NCBI GenBank assembly: GCA_041741155.1
Contig: JBGSKO010000188.1
Coordinates: 62,001 to 126,000 of the forward strand
DNA: 64,000 nucleotides
Direction: 5' to 3'
DNA from: M3007 sp041741155
Lineage (GTDB): Bacteria > Bacteroidota > Bacteroidia > Chitinophagales > Saprospiraceae
Part shown: piece by piece, positions 8,295 through 16,948 of the stretch
How positions within the stretch are numbered: the first letter of the stretch is position 1
How the letters are laid out: each line of letters starts with the position of its first letter
Program-made: the position numbers and the translations under genes
Notes under the pieces: model-generated
The model's database searches: none
The model's input: the letters and a program-made list of their open reading frames with translations, nothing else
Told to the model about the DNA's origin: nothing

Positions 8295-9791
8295 ATGCCC
8301 AACCTGGAACAATACTTCCGCCCCTTCCGCGAAAACATCGTCGGCCTCAACCAACACATCCAAACGCCCTACGGCGAAAAGCCTTTGGTATATGCCGACT
8401 GGACTGCCAGCGGTCGCCTCTATGGCCCTATCGAGCAGCGCATTAGCCACGAGATCGGCGCGTACATGGCCAATACGCACACCGAAACTAACCTCACCGG
8501 CAGTCTGATGACCCACGCCTACCACGAGGCCCAACAAATCATCAAAAAACACGTGAACGCCGGCCCTGATGATATATTAATCGCCGCTTACTCCGGCATG
8601 ACGGGTGTTGTGAACAAACTCCAGCGCATGCTCGGCCTGCGCATCCACGAAAAATACCACGAACGCCTCCACCTCAAGCCCGAAGAACGCCCGGTGGTAT
8701 TTTGTACCCACATGGAGCACCACAGCAACCAGACCTCCTGGCTCGAAACCATCTGCGACCTCGTGATCATCCGGCCCGACGAACACGGGCGCGTGGACCC
8801 GAACAACCTCGAAGCCCAGCTCCGACAATACCAGGACCGCCCGCTCAAAATAGCCGCTATTACCTCCGGCAGCAACGTGACGGGCATCCTCACCCCCTAC
8901 CACGAGGTGGCTGCCATGATGCACCGGCACGGCGGCTATTGTTTCGTGGACTTCGCCTGCACAGCGCCTTATATTGACATCAATATGCACCCCGCCGACC
9001 CGCTGGAACAATTGGACGCGATCTATTTTTCCCCGCATAAATTCCTCGGCGGCCCCGGCACATCGGGTGTGCTGGTGTTTAACAAATCCCTGTACCACAA
9101 CCGCATACCCGACAATCCCGGCGGCGGCACGGTCCTCTGGACTAACCCTTGGGGCGGCCACCACTACATCGAGGATATCGAAGCCCGCGAAGACGGCGGC
9201 ACACCACCCATCCTGCAAACCATCAAGACCGCGCTGGCTATCCGCCTGAAAGAACAAATGGGCGTGAAAAATATGCTGGAGCGCGAACACGAACTGCTCA
9301 ACATCCTCTGGCAGGAAACGGAAGGCCTGCCGTACGTGACAATCCTCGAACGCCCAACCCAAGACCGCCTCGGCGTGGTATCATTCACCCTTGAAGGGTT
9401 GCACTACAACCTCGCCGTGAAAATGCTCAACGACCTGTACGGCATTCAGGTACGCGGGGGCTGCGCCTGCGCCGGCACCTACGGGCACTTCCTGTTCGAT
9501 ATTTCCCAGGAGCGTTCCTGCGAAATCGTCAACAAAATAGACGCGGGAGACATGAGCGAAAAGCCCGGCTGGATCCGCCTTTCCCTGCACCCGACCATGA
9601 CGGATGCCGAACTGCACTACATCATCCGCGCGATCAAAGACATCGGCCAGAACCACCGGCAGTACGCAGGAAATTACGTGACCGACTACCACCACGGGAG
9701 TTTCCGGCATCGGAAAGAGCTGGAAATGGGATGGATGGTTCGGGAATGGATGAGTATGGGCGAAACCGTGGAAGTGCTGGCGGAGGTTTAA
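8295..9791 (+). CDS. SufS-like cysteine desulfurase / class V aminotransferase
   Basis: 498 residues. A PLP enzyme likely removing sulfur from cysteine for Fe-S or other thio-cofactor synthesis. Seen: VVFCTHMEHHSNQTSW in the cofactor region, an FVDFACTAPY segment for the PLP Asp, SPHKFLGGPGTSGVLV with the Schiff-base Lys near residue 250, and VRGGCACAGTYGH near residue 390 with the candidate catalytic Cys. About 90 residues longer than E. coli SufS, the extra length lying in the middle and at the C-terminus. No other suf gene is adjacent. The ATG at 8295 is fixed by the promoter box and by the start of similarity. Its 3' end overlaps ftsY by 4 bases, tail to tail. The substrate could be something other than cysteine. 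Confidence 0.85.
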   Translation: MPNLEQYFRPFRENIVGLNQHIQTPYGEKPLVYADWTASGRLYGPIEQRISHEIGAYMANTHTETNLTGSLMTHAYHEAQQIIKKHVNAGPDDILIAAYSGMTGVVNKLQRMLGLRIHEKYHERLHLKPEERPVVFCTHMEHHSNQTSWLETICDLVIIRPDEHGRVDPNNLEAQLRQYQDRPLKIAAITSGSNVTGILTPYHEVAAMMHRHGGYCFVDFACTAPYIDINMHPADPLEQLDAIYFSPHKFLGGPGTSGVLVFNKSLYHNRIPDNPGGGTVLWTNPWGGHHYIEDIEAREDGGTPPILQTIKTALAIRLKEQMGVKNMLEREHELLNILWQETEGLPYVTILERPTQDRLGVVSFTLEGLHYNLAVKMLNDLYGIQVRGGCACAGTYGHFLFDISQERSCEIVNKIDAGDMSEKPGWIRLSLHPTMTDAELHYIIRAIKDIGQNHRQYAGNYVTDYHHGSFRHRKELEMGWMVREWMSMGETVEVLAEV

Positions 9792-10744
9792 CGCTGAAAC
9801 AGTGACTCCACAAACGCCCGCTTGTTAAAAATCTGCAACTGGTCTATCCGCTCCCCCACTCCGATGTAGCGGATGGGAATTTTGAATTGGTCGCTGATAC
9901 CGATCGCCACCCCCCCCTTGGCGGTGCCGTCGAGTTTAGTGAGCGCCAGCGCCGTGATCGGAGCCACTTCGGTGAAATGTTTGGCCTGCTCAAAGGCATT
10001 TTGGCCCGTGGATGCGTCGAGCACGAGCAGTACGTCGTGCGGAGCGCCCGGGCATTTTTTCTCAATGGAACGGTGGATTTTGCCCAGTTCCTGCATGAGA
10101 TTCACCTTGTTGTGCAGGCGGCCAGCCGTATCAATAATGGCCACGTCGCAACCGTTTTCGAGTGCATATTGCGTAGTTTCGTACGCCACAGCGGCGGGAT
10201 CGGCGTTCATGCCCTTGGAGTAAAAATCACAGCCGACGCGCTCCGACCAGATTTTCAACTGATCCACAGCGGCGGCGCGGAACGTATCGGCCGCTCCGAG
10301 CACTACTTTGTGTCCTCGCTGTTTGAACTGGGAGGCCAACTTGCCGATCGTGGTCGTTTTTCCCACGCCGTTCACTCCGATTACGAGTATAATGTATGGT
10401 TTTTTTCCGTTGGGGATTTCAAAATCTTCCGCGTCGGCGGTGTTGTTCTCGCCCAGGAGCTGCACGATCTCGTCGCGCAGGAGGTTGTTGAGCTCATCGG
10501 TGTTCACATACTTGTCGCGGGCTACGCGGGCTTCGATGCGCTCAATGATCTTTACGGTGGTATCAAGACCCACATCTGCCGAGATCAGCGCGGCCTCTAC
10601 TTCGTCGAGCACCTCTTCATCAACGGTACTCTTGCCCGCTACGGCGCGGGTGATTTTTCCGAAAAAACTCTCCTTGGTTTTTTCAAGCCCCTTGTCGAGG
10701 TCTTCTTTCTTTTCCCGATTAAAAAATTTGTCAAAAAAGCCCAT
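9788..10744 (-). CDS. ftsY: Signal recognition particle receptor FtsY
   Basis: 318 residues with a short charged N-terminal region in place of the long acidic A domain of E. coli. The NG GTPase domain is complete: GVNGVGKTTTIGKLA (G1, residues 123-137), ADTFRAAAVDQL (G2), DTAGRL (G3, about 205-210), TKLDGTAKGG (G4, about 269-278). It docks ribosome-SRP complexes at the membrane for co-translational insertion. A TACTTTTG box lies 98 bases upstream and a perfect 17-bp hairpin sits in the leader just before the start codon, which might affect translation. Confidence 0.96.
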   Translation of the reverse strand: MGFFDKFFNREKKEDLDKGLEKTKESFFGKITRAVAGKSTVDEEVLDEVEAALISADVGLDTTVKIIERIEARVARDKYVNTDELNNLLRDEIVQLLGENNTADAEDFEIPNGKKPYIILVIGVNGVGKTTTIGKLASQFKQRGHKVVLGAADTFRAAAVDQLKIWSERVGCDFYSKGMNADPAAVAYETTQYALENGCDVAIIDTAGRLHNKVNLMQELGKIHRSIEKKCPGAPHDVLLVLDASTGQNAFEQAKHFTEVAPITALALTKLDGTAKGGVAIGISDQFKIPIRYIGVGERIDQLQIFNKRAFVESLFQR

Positions 10745-10756
10745 AAAACGAATGTA

Positions 10757-10797
10757 AACGCTTCGTTTGCAGGAGTACGCCCTGCAAACGAAGCGTT
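10757..10797. repeat. Perfect 17-bp hairpin in the ftsY leader
   Basis: AACGCTTCGTTTGCAGG at 10757-10773 is the exact reverse complement of 10781-10797, with a 7-base loop. It lies between the ftsY -7 box (10843-10850) and the start codon (10744), only 12 bases from the ATG. It has no T-run. It could be a translation-control hairpin or a palindromic repeat. Confidence 0.75.
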
Positions 10798-10842
10798 GTG
10801 AAATGGAATGTGCATGAATGCGCCTTTAAATAAAAGGCCGGG

Positions 10843-10850
10843 CAAAAGTA
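10843..10850 (-). promoter_or_regulatory. -7 promoter element for ftsY
   Basis: CAAAAGTA on the plus strand, TACTTTTG on the minus strand, an exact TAnnTTTG match. It implies a leader of about 90 bases that contains the 17-bp hairpin. Confidence 0.65.
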
Positions 10851-10903
10851 GCGGTTAGCCCTGAAACATTATCTGCCACGGCATACTACCTCCTCTACGA
10901 AAC

Positions 10904-11686
10904 TTATATCCCCGACATCACGCCGTGCAACCGGCGTACCGAATCCATCAGGGGGCCTTTTTTTCGGCGCGACACTTCGATGGTATCGCCGTTCTCGAGT
11001 TTCAGGTACCCTCCCTCGCCCTTGATATAGGTTTTAATAAAATTCATGTTAACGATATGCTTTTTGTGCACGCGCACAAAGTTGAGGCGCAGCAAAGTGT
11101 CTTCATAAGCCTTGATGGTTTTGCTTGCGGTAACCTTGCCTCCGGTTTTGAGGATAAAGTGTGTGTAATTATCGGCTGCTTCGAGGCGCACAATATCGCT
11201 CAGGCGTACAAAGTGAACGCCATCAAGGCCCGAGACGCCAATTTTTTCGAAAGCATTGGGCGTATTGGCCGAGAAATTTTGCTGAAACAATTCCACCCGC
11301 TCCTTGGTATTTCCGCCTTTGTTATTGATGCGGGTACGGCTGACGGCGCGGCGCAAATCATCCGCTTCGATGGGTTTCAGCACATAGTCAATGGCGGAAA
11401 AATCGAATGCCGTGAGGGCGTACTGATTATAGGCGGTGACAAAAACGATGTCAAACGGAATTTCTTCCATCTGTTCCAGTCCGCGAAATACAAGTCCATC
11501 CGGCAAGTCAATATCAAGAAATGCCACATCGAACTGGTTGTCTTTATCGTCGGCGGTGAGGCGGAGCAGGTCGGCATTGGAGCCGCCCGTGGCCACGATC
11601 TCGATATCCGGGCAGTGTTTGTGAAGCAGGTTTTGGAGGTTTTCCAAGCCTTCGGGCTCGTCTTCGATCAAGAGTGCGCGTGTCAT
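10904..11686 (-). CDS. LytTR-family response regulator
   Basis: 260 residues. Residues 1-120 form a receiver domain: acidic IEDEPEG pocket, phospho-acceptor Asp in AFLDIDLPDG, TAYNQYALTAF switch and the Lys of VLKPIEA. Residues about 150-255 form a LytTR DNA-binding domain with LEAADNYTHF, RVHKKHIVNMNFI and VSRRKK. It would bind promoter DNA when phosphorylated by a LytS/YehU-type histidine kinase, but none is adjacent; the big kinase at 31532 is of a different class. GAACTTTG at 11749-11756 on the minus strand is a one-mismatch -7 box. Confidence 0.92.
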   Translation of the reverse strand: MTRALLIEDEPEGLENLQNLLHKHCPDIEIVATGGSNADLLRLTADDKDNQFDVAFLDIDLPDGLVFRGLEQMEEIPFDIVFVTAYNQYALTAFDFSAIDYVLKPIEADDLRRAVSRTRINNKGGNTKERVELFQQNFSANTPNAFEKIGVSGLDGVHFVRLSDIVRLEAADNYTHFILKTGGKVTASKTIKAYEDTLLRLNFVRVHKKHIVNMNFIKTYIKGEGGYLKLENGDTIEVSRRKKGPLMDSVRRLHGVMSGI

Positions 11687-11767
11687 GGGAGGATAGTGTT
11701 TGTTTATGAACGGATGACCGGCCCGGTACTGCCGGTTTTTGGTGCTGGCAAAGTTCGGGCTTAAACC

Positions 11768-11810
11768 GATAAAAACAGAGGCCCGCTGCGTATTTGCTGC
11801 GGGCCTCTGT
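11768..11810 (-). terminator. Terminator of the lytic transglycosylase gene
   Basis: ACAGAGGCCCGC at 11775-11786 pairs with GCGGGCCTCTGT at 11799-11810 (12 bp). On the minus strand the stem is followed by TTTTATCG. It lies 20 bases past the stop of the transglycosylase. Confidence 0.75.
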
Positions 11811-11829
11811 CAAATAGTTCGGGTACAGA

Positions 11830-13308
11830 CTATATTTCTTTGACCTTCAATCGCATACCAATCGTCACCGTGTCGCATTTGTTGATTTTGCGCAGGGTTT
11901 CCGTTGGCGTTCCGTATTGCCGGGCAATATCGTCAAGCGATTCATTTCGGCGCACCGTATGGTATTGGTACTGCCTGAACATTTCGGCATCTTCCCGTTT
12001 CAGCACCGGTACCGGATCTGTAGCCGGTGTACCGGAAATCGAGCTGGCAGTTGTACCTGTTTCAGCTTTTTTGGCCTTGGCATCTCCTTGTTTGGGCGCT
12101 TCGATACGCAACGGCGAGTGTTTGAATACGTACACCGGGCGCCACACATTGAGGCGCTGACCAGCTTGCACGACTTCGTCCGACAAGTTGTTCCAGGCTT
12201 TCAGGTGTTCGGGGTGGCAGGCCAGCATGGTCGCTACACGATCAATATGGTCGGTTTGTTGCACCGTTACATTCAGCTGCCAGTAACGCCCGTCGCCGAG
12301 GTTGGTATTGGGCGTAGCCTTGAGACCTTCGAGGGTGTAGCGCCGACCACCGAGGCCATTAAGGTAGCGCAGGAATGCAGGCATAACGCGCTGTGGAAGC
12401 AGTACATAATATCCTTTTTCGTTTTGGGGGACATAATCGCGCTTGAAGCCTGCATTCAGCGTACGGATTACGCCGTATTCGAGGCCCGTCGCCTCGGCAA
12501 TATCCTGAAATGAAATGGCCTCATGCACTCGAACATACGTCGTCATCTGTTCATCCTGATCCGGTTCGATCATATCCAGATTGTGCGTCGTAAAGTAATT
12601 GCAGATATAGGTGGCTGCAATAAATGCAGGCACATAGTTGCGGGTTTCTTCGGGCAGAAAGCGTTGTAATACCCAAAAATCGCGGCTGTGTGCGCGTTTA
12701 ATGGCCGAGTTGACGCGTCCGGGGCCGCTGTTATATGCGGCAAGAGCGAGCGCCCAGTCATTGTATTGTTGGTGTAAATGTTTCAGGTATAGCACAGCTG
12801 CTTCGGTGCTTTTGACGGCATCGCTGCGTTCGTCCACCGCAGAATTTTGCTGCAAATCGTAGTCTTTGCCGGTGTACGGCATGAATTGCCACAAACCGGT
12901 AGCGCCCACTCGGGACACTGCTTTGGCATTCAGTGCGGACTCCACCACGGCCAGGTACTTCAGGTCGGCGGGAAGGCCATGTTCTTTTAATTTTTCTTCA
13001 AACAGCGGGAAATACGTGAGCCGCCGTCCGAGCATGATTCGGGTTTTTTCCGATTTCACCTGGACGTAAGTTCGGACATATCCTTTCACAACACCGTTGG
13101 TTTTCAGTTCCAGGCAACCCCGGAGTTTGCCCAGGCGTTCGCGAAGTTCGGCTTCGGTTGGAAGGGGATAGGCGCCACCTTTGGCTACCAGTAAATCAGA
13201 CGTGTCGGGTTGGGGGGAATCGGCTTCATCTTGTGCCAGAACCGGCGCAGCCGACGTCAACAAACAAAAAAAGGCCAGCCAGTAGAGTACAGATAGTTGT
13301 CGCTGCAT
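11830..13308 (-). CDS. Membrane-bound lytic murein transglycosylase D-like, with LysM
   Basis: 492 residues from the ATG at 13308, chosen because a signal peptide (MQRQLSVLYWLAFFCLL, ending APVLAQ) follows at once. An SLT domain at about residues 90-230 shows LAVVESALN with the catalytic Glu, SRVGATGLWQFMPYTG and ALAAYNSGPGRV. A LysM peptidoglycan-binding domain closes the protein (YHTVRRNESLDDIA). It cleaves the glycan strands of murein with 1,6-anhydro ends, at the cell envelope. The linker between is rich in Ala, Thr and Lys. A strong terminator follows; divergent from atpD. Confidence 0.93.
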   Translation of the reverse strand: MQRQLSVLYWLAFFCLLTSAAPVLAQDEADSPQPDTSDLLVAKGGAYPLPTEAELRERLGKLRGCLELKTNGVVKGYVRTYVQVKSEKTRIMLGRRLTYFPLFEEKLKEHGLPADLKYLAVVESALNAKAVSRVGATGLWQFMPYTGKDYDLQQNSAVDERSDAVKSTEAAVLYLKHLHQQYNDWALALAAYNSGPGRVNSAIKRAHSRDFWVLQRFLPEETRNYVPAFIAATYICNYFTTHNLDMIEPDQDEQMTTYVRVHEAISFQDIAEATGLEYGVIRTLNAGFKRDYVPQNEKGYYVLLPQRVMPAFLRYLNGLGGRRYTLEGLKATPNTNLGDGRYWQLNVTVQQTDHIDRVATMLACHPEHLKAWNNLSDEVVQAGQRLNVWRPVYVFKHSPLRIEAPKQGDAKAKKAETGTTASSISGTPATDPVPVLKREDAEMFRQYQYHTVRRNESLDDIARQYGTPTETLRKINKCDTVTIGMRLKVKEI

Positions 13309-13697
13309 GTGCTTAAACTCGAAAAGTTTACGGTGAAAAATAGCAGTTCCGCAATGGATTAGAGGCAGGGGCGCCTTAAAACGGGAGGTAGCAAATAATA
13401 TTTCATTGAAAGAAAAACCGAGGTTCGCATAAAATCCTGTCGGGCGAAGCTTCGGTGGAGGGAGTGGCAAAAGTCGGTTTTTCATCTGAAACGCCAGTAC
13501 AAGAGGTCAATAATTAACATTTACAGGCCAGCCGGCAACATTTTTACAAAATTTTGTTCCGAACAACAAAAAGTCAACCCACTTGGCAGTTTTTTGGGGA
13601 ATGTGTGTACTTTTGCGCGGCTTTTGAACACGGTATCTGGCTCCCGGTAGCCCGCTCCCGTCTTTATGATACCGGACACCAAACATCATTTCGTTTT
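13309..13697. other. Divergent intergenic region upstream of atpD
   Basis: 389 bases between the transglycosylase gene (minus) and atpD (plus). It contains the atpD -7 box at 13608-13615. Nothing else could be supported, and the open frames present look random. Confidence 0.5.
13608..13615 (+). promoter_or_regulatory. -7 promoter element for atpD
   Basis: TACTTTTG, exact TAnnTTTG match, with a TTG at 13583-13585 as a possible -33 element. It is 83 bases upstream of the atpD ATG and rules out in-frame starts further upstream. Confidence 0.7.
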
Positions 13698-15212
13698 ATG
13701 GCAAATATCGGTCGTATCAAACAAATCATCGGCGCTGTAGTGGACGTGGACTTTAGTGGTCCCAACAGCAACCTGCCGGAAATCTTGAATGCTCTTGAAA
13801 TCAAGCGCCCCGACGGCTCCATCCTCGTACTCGAGGTACAGCGTCACCTGGGAGAAGATGGTGTTCGCACTATCGCTATGGACTCCACCGACGGCCTCAT
13901 GCGGGGTATCGAGTGCGTGGACACAGGCTCTCCCATCGCCATGCCAATCGGCGAGGCGGTACGCGGCCGCCTTTTCAACGTGGTCGGCGAAGCCATTGAC
14001 GGCATCGGCAAGGTGGAAAAAGGCAAGGATGCTTATGTTATTCACCGTAAGCCACCGGCTTACGAAGACCTCTCCACGGAGCGCGAAATCCTGTACACCG
14101 GTATCAAGGTTATTGACCTGATCGAACCATATGCCAAAGGCGGCAAAATCGGTCTGTTTGGTGGCGCCGGTGTAGGCAAAACCGTGTTGATCATGGAATT
14201 GATCAACAATATCGCCAAAGCCTACGACGGGATGTCGGTGTTCGCCGGAGTAGGTGAACGCACCCGTGAAGGCAACGACTTGTTGCGCGAAATGATCGAG
14301 TCCAACGTAATTAAATACGGTGACGCCTTTATTCATTCCATGGAAGAAGGTGGCTGGGATCTCAGCAAAGTAGATATGACCGAGCTGCGCAAGAGCCAGG
14401 CAACCCTGGTTTTTGGTCAAATGAACGAGCCGCCCGGCGCCCGCGCCCGTGTGGCACTTTCCGGTCTAACCATGGCCGAATATTTCCGCGATGGAGACAT
14501 GAGCGACCCCTCCGGCGGCCGCGATATCCTGTTCTTCGTGGACAACATCTTCCGTTTCACCCAGGCAGGCTCCGAGGTATCTGCTCTTCTGGGCCGTATG
14601 CCTTCCGCCGTAGGTTACCAGCCAACACTGGCCACCGAGATGGGTATCATGCAGGAGCGTATTACCTCCACCAAGCGCGGTTCCATCACCTCGGTACAAG
14701 CGGTGTATGTACCTGCCGATGACTTGACAGACCCGGCTCCGGCTACTACGTTTGCGCACCTGGATGCCACGACGGTATTGAGCCGTAAAATTGCGTCGCT
14801 CGGTATCTATCCGGCCGTGGACCCACTTGACTCCACCTCGCGTATCCTCGATCCGAAAATTATCGGCGACGAACACTACCGCTGCGCTCAGCGCGTGAAA
14901 GTTATTTTGCAGCGCTACAACGAATTGCAGGACATCATTGCCATTCTTGGTATGGAAGAACTCTCGGATGAGGACAAACTCGTCGTGAGCCGCGCCCGCC
15001 GCGTGCAGCGCTTCCTCTCTCAGCCCTTCCACGTGGCTGAACAGTTTACCGGCCTCAAAGGCGTTCTCGTACCTATTGACGAAACCATCCGCGGCTTTAA
15101 TATGATCATGGACGGCGAAACGGACGAATACCCGGAAGCGGCATTCAACCTCGTCGGCAACATTGACGACGCCATCGCAAAAGGCAAAAAACTGCTGGCA
15201 GAAGCTTCTTAA
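13698..15212 (+). CDS. atpD: F1Fo ATP synthase beta subunit
   Basis: 504 residues from MANIGRIKQI. The catalytic F1 subunit. The P-loop GGAGVGKT lies at residues 155-162, the GERTREGND segment with the catalytic Glu near 187-195, and MPSAVGYQPTLATEMG in the alpha/beta signature region. Only atpC follows; the other F1Fo genes are not in the window, so atpDC form a separate cluster as in many Bacteroidota. A frame extends 48 codons further upstream, but the promoter box lies within that extension. Confidence 0.97.
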   Translation: MANIGRIKQIIGAVVDVDFSGPNSNLPEILNALEIKRPDGSILVLEVQRHLGEDGVRTIAMDSTDGLMRGIECVDTGSPIAMPIGEAVRGRLFNVVGEAIDGIGKVEKGKDAYVIHRKPPAYEDLSTEREILYTGIKVIDLIEPYAKGGKIGLFGGAGVGKTVLIMELINNIAKAYDGMSVFAGVGERTREGNDLLREMIESNVIKYGDAFIHSMEEGGWDLSKVDMTELRKSQATLVFGQMNEPPGARARVALSGLTMAEYFRDGDMSDPSGGRDILFFVDNIFRFTQAGSEVSALLGRMPSAVGYQPTLATEMGIMQERITSTKRGSITSVQAVYVPADDLTDPAPATTFAHLDATTVLSRKIASLGIYPAVDPLDSTSRILDPKIIGDEHYRCAQRVKVILQRYNELQDIIAILGMEELSDEDKLVVSRARRVQRFLSQPFHVAEQFTGLKGVLVPIDETIRGFNMIMDGETDEYPEAAFNLVGNIDDAIAKGKKLLAEAS

Positions 15213-15215
15213 TAA

Positions 15216-15359
15216 TTTCTGGTTGGAAGGTTAGAAGGTTTCTGGTTAGAAGGTTAGAAGGTTTCTGGTTGAAAAGTTGCGTAACCCGCAAACCTTCCAA
15301 CCAGAAACCTTCTAACCAGAAACCTTCTAACCTTCTAACCTTCCAACCTTCCAACCTTA
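15216..15359. repeat. Tandem and inverted 15-bp repeat block between atpD and atpC
   Basis: The left half carries units such as GGTTAGAAGGTTTCTGG, the right half the reverse complement, for example AACCAGAAACCTTCTAACC. The block is therefore a long imperfect palindrome made of a 15-bp unit (core ACCAGAAACCTTCTA). The same unit recurs at 19990, 47540, 48196 and 52068. Confidence 0.85.
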
Positions 15360-15367
15360 CTTAAAAT

Positions 15368-15616
15368 ATGAATATCGTCATTCTTTCTCCTGAGAAACAA
15401 CTGTTTTCCGGACCTGTTAAGTCGGTGAAAGTCCCGGGCGCATCGGGTTCGTTCGAGATGCTCGATAATCACGCCCCAATTGTGTCCTCTCTGGAGGCCG
15501 GGCAGATCCGCATCGTCAAGGAAAACGGCGAAAAAATGACCCTGACGGTAGAGGGCGGCTTTGTCGAAATGCTGAACAACGAAGTGTCGTTGTTGGTAGC
15601 CGGTGTAAAAGAGTGA
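15368..15616 (+). CDS. atpC: F1Fo ATP synthase epsilon subunit, short form
   Basis: 82 residues. It holds only the N-terminal beta-sandwich domain: LSPEKQLFSGPVKSVKVPG, a DNHAPIVSSL motif and VEGGFVEMLNNEVSLL. E. coli epsilon has about 139 residues; the C-terminal helical domain that inhibits rotation is absent. Short forms are known in Bacteroidota. It would join gamma to the c-ring. It follows atpD with a 155-base repeat-filled spacer. Confidence 0.92.
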   Translation: MNIVILSPEKQLFSGPVKSVKVPGASGSFEMLDNHAPIVSSLEAGQIRIVKENGEKMTLTVEGGFVEMLNNEVSLLVAGVKE

Positions 15617-15665
15617 TTGTCTTGCAATAGCGAGGCTTTCCGCAGTTTTCCTCACGGCCGGCACG

Positions 15666-15673
15666 TACTTTTG
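15666..15673 (+). promoter_or_regulatory. -7 promoter element for the DUF4249-like gene
   Basis: TACTTTTG, exact TAnnTTTG match, 30 bases before the ATG at 15703. The lipoprotein gene therefore probably has its own transcript rather than being read from atpDC. Confidence 0.7.
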
Positions 15674-15702
15674 CCGGGTATATTATTTTCAACCACCTTG
15701 CA

Positions 15703-16716
15703 ATGAAAAAACTGCTCTTTTCGCTGTCTTTCGCAGCGCTACTCATTCAATCCTGCTCCAACGATTTTGAAGTGGCCGCCCCCTGGAAAGAGGTGCCCAT
15801 CGCGTACGCCATACTATCGCCGAAGGATACCGCGCACTACGTCCGCGTAGAAAAAGCCTTCCTCGATCCCGAAACGAGTGCCCTCCAGATCGCTCAGATC
15901 CCCGACTCGTTGTATTATGCGGAGAATGCCATTGATGTTTACCTGGAAGAGGTAAACACCGGAAAACGCTACCAGCTCAATCGCGTGGATGGCAATCTGG
16001 AAGGCTATGTCCGCCAGGGAGGTGTTTTTGCTACCCAACCCAACTGGCTGTACAAAACCAAAGAAAATATCAAGCCCGGCAATCCATACCGTTTGCGCCT
16101 CATCCGAAAAGACGGCCAGGCGGACGTAACCGCAGAGACCTCGGTGCCCGGCAACTTTTTCATCCAAAACCCCAACCAGGTAGAACTGCCTCCCAAAATT
16201 ACGTTCTTGCGCGACAAGAGCTCCACTGTTACCTGGTTGACCGATGTGAACGGCGTATTTTTTAAGATCAATTTCCGAATCCGCTACCGGGAAAATGCCT
16301 TGAACGGCACGCTCATCAAACGCGATACCCTGTACTGGACACCTATCGAAAATATCCGCCGAACCAACTCACAGTCCAGCGGTAGCTACATCGGAACGGT
16401 CCCCATTAGTGCAGAATCGTTCTACCGGTTCCTGGTAGAAAACCTGCCCGCCGCCCCGAACAGTACCCGCCGTTTTGAAGGCATTGACATCACGCTTGAA
16501 GGGGGCGGACGCGAGATAGACGAGTATCTGGAGTCGGCTACAGCCAACTCCGGCATCACCGGCGCCGAACTCGTTACCACCTACACAAACCTTTCGGAAG
16601 GATTTGGCATTTTCACCGCAAAAAATGTGGTCACGCTCTCCAACATCCTCGTCACCCCCGAAACGGTGAACAGTATGAACCAGCAATCCCCCGAACGCGA
16701 CCTTAGTTTTCAGTAA
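15703..16716 (+). CDS. DUF4249-like lipoprotein
   Basis: 337 residues. The N-terminus MKKLLFSLSFAALLIQSC is a lipoprotein signal with the lipobox Cys at residue 18. The rest reads as beta-rich extracellular domains (VPIAYAILSPKD, a TAHYVRVEKAFLD segment, and NPYRLRLIRKDG). This resembles Bacteroidota DUF4249-type envelope lipoproteins, which often sit beside TonB-dependent receptors; none is adjacent here. Family membership is from memory of the pattern, not a search. Role unknown. Confidence 0.6.
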   Translation: MKKLLFSLSFAALLIQSCSNDFEVAAPWKEVPIAYAILSPKDTAHYVRVEKAFLDPETSALQIAQIPDSLYYAENAIDVYLEEVNTGKRYQLNRVDGNLEGYVRQGGVFATQPNWLYKTKENIKPGNPYRLRLIRKDGQADVTAETSVPGNFFIQNPNQVELPPKITFLRDKSSTVTWLTDVNGVFFKINFRIRYRENALNGTLIKRDTLYWTPIENIRRTNSQSSGSYIGTVPISAESFYRFLVENLPAAPNSTRRFEGIDITLEGGGREIDEYLESATANSGITGAELVTTYTNLSEGFGIFTAKNVVTLSNILVTPETVNSMNQQSPERDLSFQ

Positions 16717-16872
16717 CAACCGACGAAATCAAACAACTTGTTAAGCATAGCGTCCTTGCAACAATTTATGAGCAGGCGCCGTTTATTCGTCGTTTAGATC
16801 GCAAAGCAGTGTTTTCACTACCGCAATCTCAAAGTCTGAAAATGTTCATGGGATTATAATTTGTTGTTTTAC

Positions 16873-16907
16873 GACCACGCCAAACGAGGCGTGGTTTTTT
16901 GTTTTTA
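16873..16907 (+). terminator. Intrinsic terminator after the DUF4249-like gene
   Basis: ACCACGCC at 16873-16880 pairs with GGCGTGGT at 16888-16895 and is followed by TTTTTGTTTTTA. It lies about 160 bases past the lipoprotein stop and just before the panB promoter box. Confidence 0.75.
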
Positions 16908-16912
16908 TACCC

Positions 16913-16920
16913 TACTTTCG
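16913..16920 (+). promoter_or_regulatory. Probable -7 element for panB
   Basis: TACTTTCG, one mismatch to TAnnTTTG, placed directly after a terminator and 29 bases before the panB ATG. Confidence 0.5.
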
Positions 16921-16948
16921 CGCCGGATAATTCAAAACACCACACACC

